NCBI GenBank assembly: GCA_947372155.1
Contig: CANBSM010000001.1
Coordinates: 1 to 38,707, forward strand
DNA: 38,707 nucleotides
Direction: 5' to 3'
Origin: Burkholderiaceae bacterium
GTDB taxonomy: Bacteria; Pseudomonadota; Gammaproteobacteria; Burkholderiales; Burkholderiaceae
Part shown: piece after piece, positions 33,077-38,707 of the stretch
How positions within the stretch are numbered: position 1 is the first letter of the stretch
Layout: each line of letters opens with the position of its first letter
Position numbers and translations under genes: made by a program
Notes under the pieces: model-generated
The model's input: the letters and a program-made list of their open reading frames with translations, nothing else
What the model was told of the DNA's origin: nothing
The model's database searches: none

Positions 33077-33937
33077 ATGCTTGATGAGCTTATTCGTAAA
33101 ACGATTCGAGAAATGGTGGGTGGAAGTGGCCCCCCGGTTGCCTTTCTAACGCCATCAGGCGATCGCGGCCTATTCGGCCCGGAATCTATTGCCTGGAAAG
33201 TGCATGCGGACTTCATCTCCATGATGATTGGCGGCATCAGCTCGTTAATCATGCAAGCCCTCCATCCACAAGCCTTAGCGGGAGTGTGGGATCACTCCAG
33301 CTTTAGGGAAGATTTGAAAGGTAGGCTCGGTAGAACCGCATTCTTCATCGCCGCTACTACTTATGGATCGACTGAGATGGCAGATAAGGTCATCGAAAGA
33401 GTGAATCAAATTCATGCAAAGATTAGTGGCATTGATGAATTCGGAAAACCATATTCAGCGACAGACCCTCATTTACTAGCCTGGGTTCACCTCACAGAAA
33501 CATATAGCTTTATGCAGGCTTTCGAAGATTATAGAAAAGAGCAATTAAGCCCCCAGGACAAGGATCAATACTTTAAAGAAATGACATCACTTGGTGCAAG
33601 AATGGGGGCCCATAACTTACCTAGCACCTACGGCAAAACAGATAGCGCGATTCAAAACTACATTCCTGAACTTTACTTTGGAGAGCGCGCAAAAAGTATT
33701 CTTGATTTACTAGAAAACTTTCCAAGTAAGCTTGCTGCAAAGCCCTTTATCAAGCTGATTACTCGAGCGGGCTATCTAAATCTTCCAGATTGGGTCTACC
33801 CCTTTATCGACAGGCCAACACCCAGCTTCTTTGAGCGCTTGGCAGTCAAAAAGAGTGTTGATTTAATTGCAGTACCGATTCGTGAGGCTCTTAAAGATGG
33901 GGTGGCCGCCCACTCACTCCGTAGAGTTTATGGATGA
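33077..33937 (+). CDS. MpaB/DUF2236 family oxygenase-like protein
   Basis: A 286-residue, mostly helical protein of the MpaB/latex-clearing family, which includes haem b dioxygenases. Visible: SIAWKVHADFISMMIGG, MQALHPQALAGVWDHSSF (His63), GRTAFFIAATTYG (Arg86) and AWVHLTETYSF (His138, likely axial ligand). It is shorter than secreted rubber oxygenases and lacks a signal peptide, so the substrate is probably intracellular. It is cotranscribed with LON-domain and DUF4149 genes. Confidence 0.87.
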   Translation: MLDELIRKTIREMVGGSGPPVAFLTPSGDRGLFGPESIAWKVHADFISMMIGGISSLIMQALHPQALAGVWDHSSFREDLKGRLGRTAFFIAATTYGSTEMADKVIERVNQIHAKISGIDEFGKPYSATDPHLLAWVHLTETYSFMQAFEDYRKEQLSPQDKDQYFKEMTSLGARMGAHNLPSTYGKTDSAIQNYIPELYFGERAKSILDLLENFPSKLAAKPFIKLITRAGYLNLPDWVYPFIDRPTPSFFERLAVKKSVDLIAVPIREALKDGVAAHSLRRVYG

Positions 33938-33955
33938 TGCATTGAGAAAGACGTC

Positions 33956-34333
33956 ATGATTACTAATTACCTTTTATCAGGCATGGTTGGCATCATGCTT
34001 TTCTTCACTGTAGTCGTCGCTCCGACTGTATTTAAAGTGCTCCCTGTTGAATGGTCGAGTAAGTATGTTCGGAACTTTTTTCCGAAGTACTATGCATGCC
34101 TTGGCTTAATTACTTCTGTCTGTATTTTTACCGCGCCCGATGGAGTTAGCAAGATCCTATTAGCAAGCTGCGCACTACTCTTTGCCTTTACCCTCTTCTA
34201 CCTCACTGGAAAAATTAACCAAGCCAAAGATCAAGGCCAAAGCCGTCGTTTTCATCTGCTGCATGGTGCAAGCGTTGTCATCAACTTATTTCAGTTGATT
34301 ACCTACATTTATCTTTTATTCAAACTATCATGA
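33956..34333 (+). CDS. DUF4149-like membrane protein
   Basis: A 125-residue four-helix inner-membrane protein. APTVFKVLPVEWSSKYVRNF resembles the N-terminal DUF4149 region and FHLLHGASVVINLFQL the C-terminal one. It starts 18 bases after the MpaB-family stop and is the last gene of that operon. It shares the family with 31207-31698 but is shorter. Its end is followed 12 bases later by the stop of the convergent 59-residue gene. Confidence 0.75.
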   Translation: MITNYLLSGMVGIMLFFTVVVAPTVFKVLPVEWSSKYVRNFFPKYYACLGLITSVCIFTAPDGVSKILLASCALLFAFTLFYLTGKINQAKDQGQSRRFHLLHGASVVINLFQLITYIYLLFKLS

Positions 34334-34345
34334 ATAGACGGCTAA

Positions 34346-34525
34346 CTATGATCCCGGCTTGATCTTGCTTGGATCTAATTTTTCATTCTTATCTTGCTTG
34401 ATGGGTAGGTTCAGACTGGGGGCGGCCATTTTTTCGCCATCCCAAACTTGCCCACACCAACACTCACCTGCATCATTAATGATGCATACACCTGAGCCAC
34501 AGCAACGTTTGTCTGGGGTCTTCAT
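34346..34525 (-). CDS. Small cysteine-rich protein (59 aa)
   Basis: A 59-residue frame beginning MKTPDKRCCGSGVCIINDAG and continuing ECWCGQVWDGEKM, then a lysine-rich tail. Five cysteines (CC at 8-9, then 14, 22 and 24) suggest a metal or disulfide site, as in oxidoreductase-associated small proteins. No signal peptide. Convergent with the DUF4149 gene and divergent from alkB. The CCGSGxC...CWCGQxWDG pattern is distinctive and not random, so I regard it as a real gene. Its function is unknown. Confidence 0.72.
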   Translation of the reverse strand: MKTPDKRCCGSGVCIINDAGECWCGQVWDGEKMAAPSLNLPIKQDKNEKLDPSKIKPGS

Positions 34526-34605
34526 AAATTAGCCTAATCAAGAAAATGAAATTAAGACTATTCTAGGGTTTTTATGAAACTAGCGCTTGCCCCTGCAATT
34601 GGTAA

Positions 34606-35235
34606 ATGATGCAAAAAACATTATTTGAAACTCCCTTAAGCGACCCAGCTTTGAATATTTTGTCAAAGGACGGGGGCGCTCATTACCACCCCAAGGTCTT
34701 CGCCGAACAAACCTCAATAGAGTTTATGAACCAGCTTCAGGCGACCCTCAAATGGGAACCAGAACAACTCATGATGTTTGGAAAATTGGTGGCTACTCGC
34801 CGTAAGGTTGTCTGGGTGGGCGATCCAAAGTGCAGCTATACCTATTCTGGAATAAAAAAGAATCCTCAAAACTGGACCTCTGAGCTTTTATTTATTAAAT
34901 CTCAATTAGAAGAAATATCGCAAGCCAAGTTTAATTCTTGCTTACTAAACCTCTACCATGATGGAGATGATGGCATGGGTTGGCACAGTGATGATGAAAA
35001 AGAACTCGATCCCACATCTCCGATCACTTCACTTAGTCTTGGGGCAACACGTAAATTTGCCTTTCGTCATAAAAAAGACAAAGAAACGATCTCTCTCTTT
35101 TTGGAGAGTGGTAGCGCTTTGATCATGCATCCACCCACTCAAGAGTATTGGCAGCACGCTTTGTTGAAAACGAAAACTGTATCGGATGCGCGCATTAATC
35201 TGACCTTTAGAAACATGATTTCTCGTGATGAATAA
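34606..35235 (+). CDS. alkB: Alpha-ketoglutarate-dependent dioxygenase AlkB family protein
   Basis: Fe(II)/2-oxoglutarate dioxygenase of 209 aa that reverses alkyl lesions on nucleic acids. Metal triad in GWHSDDE (His127, Asp129) and QHALLKT (His184); 2-oxoglutarate arginines in RINLTFR (Arg196, Arg202). The core YHDGDDGMGWHSDD and SLSLGATRKFAFRHK match the ALKBH2/3-like branch. Its last bases overlap the start of the FAD oxidoreductase gene. Two consecutive ATG codons begin the frame. Confidence 0.92.
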   Translation: MMQKTLFETPLSDPALNILSKDGGAHYHPKVFAEQTSIEFMNQLQATLKWEPEQLMMFGKLVATRRKVVWVGDPKCSYTYSGIKKNPQNWTSELLFIKSQLEEISQAKFNSCLLNLYHDGDDGMGWHSDDEKELDPTSPITSLSLGATRKFAFRHKKDKETISLFLESGSALIMHPPTQEYWQHALLKTKTVSDARINLTFRNMISRDE

Positions 35236-36217
35236 GTTCAAGCCAAAATTCACTGTGGCCATCATAGGCGCAGGCTTAGCAGGTCTTAGCTGTGCGACTA
35301 GATTGCAAGCGCTTGGCTTTCAAGTTCAGATATATGAAAAGAGTCGCGGACCAAGCGGTCGAATGAGCACTCGTCATGGTGAAGACTGGTCTGCAGATCA
35401 TGGCGCTCAATATTTCACAGCAAGAGATCCCGAGTTTATTGAAGCACTTAATACCTGGATTAAGGTAGGTGTTGCAGCCGCATGGCATCCACGCTTATCT
35501 GTGTATGAAGATGGTCAATGGCGAGAGAGCAACTCCAGTGAGCGCCGTTATGTGGGGGTGCCTGCCATGAACTCACCCGGTCAATATTTAGCCAAATCCA
35601 TACCGATTGAGTTTAATAAAACCATCAATAAGATTTACCGTCAAGATGGGAAATGGCATCTCTATAGTCTTGAGGCTGGCGTTATTACCCAATCATTTGA
35701 TTGCTTAGTATTGGCAATTCCCGCACCTCAGAGCTATGCTCTTGCCAAATTAGTAGACCGCTCGATTGAAACAATTTGCTCTAGCGTCAATATGCAAGGC
35801 TGTTGGACGGTGATGGCACGGTTCTTTGAAAAAGTTGCAATGCCTTTTGATGCCGCTTTCATTAATAATGAAATCATTAGCTGGATCTCTCGAAATAATT
35901 CAAAACCTGGACGTACGGGCCAAGAAACCTGGACAATACATGCCAATCCCCAATGGAGTCAGCAATCAATTGAGCTGGATAAAGAAGAGGCGAGCAAGCT
36001 TATTCTGGAATCCACGAAGAAAGTTGGTCTTAATTGTCAGAACGCTGAAACTTCCGTCCATCGCTGGCGTTATGCAAGCGGTGCAATCAAATCTGATGTC
36101 GGCTTTATCTTCAATCATGAAATCAAGCTAGGTTTTTGTGGGGATTGGCTCAATGGTGGCAGGGTCGAGGGTGCTTGGCTGAGTGGACATAAATTAGCCA
36201 ACGCTATTAGCATCTAA
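35228..36217 (+). CDS. FAD-dependent NAD(P)-binding oxidoreductase (renalase-like)
   Basis: A 329-residue flavoprotein of the amine-oxidase/renalase superfamily, counted from the ATG at 35228 (a GTG is one codon before). Rossmann motif VAIIGAGLAGLSCATRLQAL (about 10-29), EKSRGPSGRMSTRH as second FAD loop, GAQYFTARDP, and LGFCGDWLNGGRVEGAWLSG at the C-terminus, which binds the FAD pyrophosphate. The ATG overlaps the alkB stop, so they are translationally coupled. The substrate is not known. Confidence 0.88.
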   Translation: MNKFKPKFTVAIIGAGLAGLSCATRLQALGFQVQIYEKSRGPSGRMSTRHGEDWSADHGAQYFTARDPEFIEALNTWIKVGVAAAWHPRLSVYEDGQWRESNSSERRYVGVPAMNSPGQYLAKSIPIEFNKTINKIYRQDGKWHLYSLEAGVITQSFDCLVLAIPAPQSYALAKLVDRSIETICSSVNMQGCWTVMARFFEKVAMPFDAAFINNEIISWISRNNSKPGRTGQETWTIHANPQWSQQSIELDKEEASKLILESTKKVGLNCQNAETSVHRWRYASGAIKSDVGFIFNHEIKLGFCGDWLNGGRVEGAWLSGHKLANAISI

Positions 36218-36233
36218 ACACAGTATTTCATTA

Positions 36234-36635
36234 ATGAAAGCACGCAATATGCCTGGAACAGCATCTATCGAATTACGAGATCTACAACTGCAAACTCAGA
36301 TAGGTACATACAAAACTAGTGACATCATCCCTGATAGTCATTTATTAGATCTCACCCTTTGGATTGACTCGAATCTAGTGCTGATTGCCGACGACAACAT
36401 GAGTAAGGTCTTTGATTATGACCCCCTTGTCCTCGATATTGTGAAGCTAGCTGGCGAATGTCATTATGAAACTCAGGAAAGGCTGATGAGCAGAATCGTT
36501 CAAGCCTGCGCTAACTACCATCAAATACAGTCCTTAGAAATTGGCCTTAGAAAATCACCCGTGAACAATAACTCGGGCTCACTTGGCGTAAGACTCAGTC
36601 TTGATAAGGCGGCCTTATTAACATTGAGAAACTAG
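36234..36635 (+). CDS. Dihydroneopterin aldolase (FolB)-like protein
   Basis: A 133-residue tunnelling-fold (T-fold) protein related to FolB: IELRDLQLQTQIGTYKTSDI, then VFDYDPLVLDIVKLAGECHY, ETQERLMSRIVQACANYHQI and the LEIGLRKSP strand. The Lys of the active site is kept, while the strand 1-2 region is atypical of canonical FolB. It may make or bind a pterin or a related cofactor. It is 16 bases after the FAD oxidoreductase gene and 35 before the histidine phosphatase. Confidence 0.75.
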   Translation: MKARNMPGTASIELRDLQLQTQIGTYKTSDIIPDSHLLDLTLWIDSNLVLIADDNMSKVFDYDPLVLDIVKLAGECHYETQERLMSRIVQACANYHQIQSLEIGLRKSPVNNNSGSLGVRLSLDKAALLTLRN

Positions 36636-36670
36636 GTTTTAATCCATACAAAATCAGCGAGATATTAGCC

Positions 36671-37246
36671 ATGAATTTCATCAACATCCTCATCTGTGCA
36701 GTAGCGAGCATTACTTTTGGTCTTTTTCCGCTTGTGGCAAACGCTAATTTAGTGAGCGATTTAAATGATGGGCAACATGTTCTCCTCATGCGACATGCGG
36801 ATGCCCCAGGTTATGGTGATCCCGAAGGCTACCAACTAGAGAAATGCTCGACTCAAAGAAATCTAGGGGACTATGGAAAAAAGCAGGCTGGCCTCATAGG
36901 AGAATGGCTAAAAAATCAGGGGATCGCTTCCGCAAACGTCATTAGCAGCCCTTGGTGCCGCTGCATAGATACGGCAAAGCTAATGAATATAGGTACCTTA
37001 CAGATCTCTCCGGCCCTAGGCTCTTTTTTCGATGACATGAGTCTTGAAAGGCAGCAGACTAAAGAGTTGGAGAAACTCATTCAAACAACGCTGAATAGCA
37101 ATAGTAAGGCGCCACTGATTCTAGTAACACACCATGTCAACATACTGGCCTATACAGGTAAAGTAGTAAACGTAGGTGACATGGTTCTAGTAAAGGTTAA
37201 TCAGAATGGGCAGTACCTATCTCACCAGATTTACCCCAGCCCTTAG
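36671..37246 (+). CDS. Exported histidine phosphatase family protein
   Basis: A 191-residue protein with a signal peptide (about 1-25, ending VANA) and the phosphoglycerate-mutase-like fold. The catalytic loop is LMRHADAPG (Arg41, His42; the usual RHG is RHA here), with ISSPWCRCIDTAKLM and LILVTHHVNI as the further substrate loops. It probably dephosphorylates a periplasmic substrate. It is last of the alkB operon. Only 2 bases separate its stop from the convergent bicupin stop. Confidence 0.86.
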   Translation: MNFINILICAVASITFGLFPLVANANLVSDLNDGQHVLLMRHADAPGYGDPEGYQLEKCSTQRNLGDYGKKQAGLIGEWLKNQGIASANVISSPWCRCIDTAKLMNIGTLQISPALGSFFDDMSLERQQTKELEKLIQTTLNSNSKAPLILVTHHVNILAYTGKVVNVGDMVLVKVNQNGQYLSHQIYPSP

Positions 37247-37248
37247 CC

Positions 37249-37938
37249 TTAGTAAGCAGCTCGCTTGGTATTGCTAGCATTGCCATCCTCTTGCAGGTGT
37301 CCAGTTTTCACAAAGATAGTGCAGCCCTCTTTACTAAAGGGTTGGTGCAAGCTCATATGAGGACTTCTGATCCAAGAGCCAGCGGGATAACGTCCATGCT
37401 CATCTTCAAATACACCATCAACTACAAAGATTTCTTCACCACCATAATGTTTATGGGGATTGAAATACGTTTGAGGCGCCCAGCGAACTAAGGTTGAGCC
37501 GCTACCTTGCTGCATGAGTGGCATCACATGAAGTCCAGGGACCATGCCTTGATACCAAGGCGCAGTTTTGGTATCAATCACTTCTCGCACCACCTGATCT
37601 GAGCCAAGATGTCGCAGCTTCACAAAAAGAGTGCAGCCAGATTTACTAAATGGCGCATGGGAGGAACCTGGGGGATTCATCAGATAGGTACCCGCAGGAT
37701 AGTCGCCTGTCTCATCGCTAAAAACCCCCTCTAGAACCAAGATCTCCTCACCCAATTCATGGGTGTGGGTTTTAAATTGGGTTCCAGGTTGATACCGCAC
37801 AATAGAGGTCGCCTTGGCTACCTCATCACCTATGCGATCAAGCATACGTCTTTCAACGCCCGGCTCAGGACTGGGTACCCATGGTAAGTCATGGTGGTTT
37901 ACGACAACTCTCTTGCTGTAATCGGAGTGGATATTCAC
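37249..37938 (-). CDS. ChrR-like double-cupin protein
   Basis: A 229-residue bicupin. Each half has a metal-binding HxH-E-H pattern: TQFKTHTHELGEEILVLEGV with His94 later, and YFNPHKHYGGEEIFVVDGVF with His198 later. The domains share FSDETGDYPAGTYLMNPPG and FEDEHGRYPAGSWIRSPH, so they arose by duplication. The cupin resembles the C-terminal domain of ChrR anti-sigma factors (singlet-oxygen response) but the N-terminal zinc anti-sigma domain is absent and no ECF sigma gene is nearby. GTG start. Confidence 0.86.
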   Translation of the reverse strand: MNIHSDYSKRVVVNHHDLPWVPSPEPGVERRMLDRIGDEVAKATSIVRYQPGTQFKTHTHELGEEILVLEGVFSDETGDYPAGTYLMNPPGSSHAPFSKSGCTLFVKLRHLGSDQVVREVIDTKTAPWYQGMVPGLHVMPLMQQGSGSTLVRWAPQTYFNPHKHYGGEEIFVVDGVFEDEHGRYPAGSWIRSPHMSLHQPFSKEGCTIFVKTGHLQEDGNASNTKRAAY

Positions 37939-38087
37939 TTGCTAAATCTCATATGTGCAAACAACCCTAAGCATAGCAAGTAAATGGTGTGTGCGTTTAG
38001 TCCAAAAATTGGCTGCGTACCTCATTACGTGAACTGCGCTACAGTCTCTTAAACACACTGAACTAACCTAACGCTTTCAAAGGTCTT
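37939..38087. other. Divergent intergenic region, bicupin to SDR
   Basis: 149 bases with no reading frame of note. It must hold promoters for the bicupin (minus) and SDR (plus). The last part carries AAAGG before the SDR ATG. I see no repeat or consensus that I can name. Confidence 0.4.
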
Positions 38088-38707
38088 ATGAGCTTACTTC
38101 CAAATCCATTTAACGCCCTTGTCATTGGGGCATCGGGAACCATTGGATCGAACTTTGTCAAACTCCTAGAAAGCAATCCATCTTGCTCCAAGGTCATTGG
38201 CATTCATCGCAATTCTTCTCATGCAATTGACTACCATCATCCTGAGACCATTGAAACATCCGCAAGCAGTCTGGCTGAGTTGGGCCCATTTCAATTGATC
38301 ATTAATACTATTGGGGTATTGCATTCTGAACAATGGATGCCTGAAAAGAAGTTGGATGATTTAAACCAAACCCAGCTAAACGAAATGTTCAACACCAACA
38401 CCATTGGTCCGGCACTAACAATCAAGTACTTTTCAAAACTGCTAGATCCAAAGCATGGCGTCATGGCAACACTATCTGCCAAGGTAGGTAGCATTGAAGA
38501 TAACCGCCTAGGTGGTTGGTATAGCTATAGAGCCTCTAAAGCCGCGCTCAATATGATCATCAAAACAGCTTCAATAGAATTTGCAAGAACAAAACCGAAT
38601 ATTGCTTTGATTGCCCTTCATCCCGGGACTGTGAACTCTGGATTATCACAACCCTTTCGTGGCCAACAAATCGGTAGAGATCCTTTAGAGGCTGTGACTG
38701 ATATGTT
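38088..38707 (+). CDS. Short-chain dehydrogenase/reductase, cut by the window edge
   Basis: Open frame from the ATG at 38088 to the end (206 full codons seen). Rossmann start NALVIGASGTIGSNFVKLLE, NTIGVLHSEQW as the NNAG-equivalent region, catalytic Ser in TLSAKVGS and YxxxK in WYSYRASKAALNM. LHPGTVNSGLSQPF is a C-terminal substrate loop, as in C-factor-like SDRs. AAAGG precedes the ATG. It diverges from the bicupin across 149 bases. Confidence 0.88.
   Translation, partial: MSLLPNPFNALVIGASGTIGSNFVKLLESNPSCSKVIGIHRNSSHAIDYHHPETIETSASSLAELGPFQLIINTIGVLHSEQWMPEKKLDDLNQTQLNEMFNTNTIGPALTIKYFSKLLDPKHGVMATLSAKVGSIEDNRLGGWYSYRASKAALNMIIKTASIEFARTKPNIALIALHPGTVNSGLSQPFRGQQIGRDPLEAVTDM

Noticed and set aside
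37249..37938. ChrR anti-sigma factor
   Set aside because: The zinc-binding anti-sigma N-terminus is missing and the protein is two cupins; called a ChrR-like bicupin instead.
1..38707. CRISPR arrays, tRNA or rRNA genes, insertion sequences, prophage or defence genes
   Set aside because: No regular spaced repeats, no transposase or integrase-like frames, and no tRNA-like cloverleaf found by eye; short tRNAs cannot be fully excluded without a covariance search.

Overview
The window looks like chromosomal DNA of a moderately low-GC betaproteobacterium, most probably a Polynucleobacter-like member of the Burkholderiaceae. The evidence is a System I cytochrome c maturation operon, a Bug/TctC-type solute receptor, two phasins (polyhydroxyalkanoate granule proteins), weak Shine-Dalgarno sites and many short, tightly packed operons. 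The assignment is an inference from gene content and base composition. I see no insertion sequence, prophage, integrase, CRISPR array, rRNA or tRNA.

Layout. (1) 1-5760, minus strand: ccmABCDEFGH plus the first codons of ccmI, behind a good sigma-70 promoter. (2) 5838-7420, minus: a MarR regulator, a DoxX membrane protein and a flavodoxin-type FMN protein, with two operators 21 bp apart over the promoter. (3) 7432-10160, minus: a periplasmic metallo-beta-lactamase-fold hydrolase, a solute-binding protein without signal peptide and a Bug receptor, with no permease. (4) 10166-14258, minus: a small periplasmic protein; sodC, DUF2452 and quinone oxidoreductase; and a DCC thiol protein, chalcone isomerase-like protein and DUF3833 operon. 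(5) 14319-18880: DUF2237 with a histone deacetylase-like amidohydrolase (plus), a phasin, a small membrane protein with a SYLF lipoprotein, DUF1345, and an outer-membrane barrel. (6) 18855-22711: ahpC-ahpF with an unusual leader between the two genes, DUF1622, and a nitroreductase. (7) 22741-31131, minus: a second phasin with a clear regulated promoter, then seven tightly spaced genes: Rrf2 regulator, DnaQ/GIY-YIG nuclease fusion, DASH cryptochrome, OsmC-YcaO fusion, nitroreductase, glutathione transferase, MAPEG protein. (8) 31207-38707: DUF4149 and DUF2244 membrane proteins, a LON-domain/MpaB/DUF4149 operon, an alkB-led operon, a bicupin, a truncated SDR gene, and two short genes (48 and 59 aa).

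The common theme is redox, electrophile and light or DNA-damage stress: AhpCF, SodC, quinone reductases, nitroreductases, GST/MAPEG, OsmC, DASH cryptochrome, AlkB and a Cho-like nuclease. The most unusual observations are the Rrf2-headed seven-gene cassette with a near-perfect 18-bp palindrome upstream, the mutually exclusive hairpins between ahpC and ahpF, the paired TGC-N3-GCA sites around the phasin promoter, and the two cysteine-containing small proteins.
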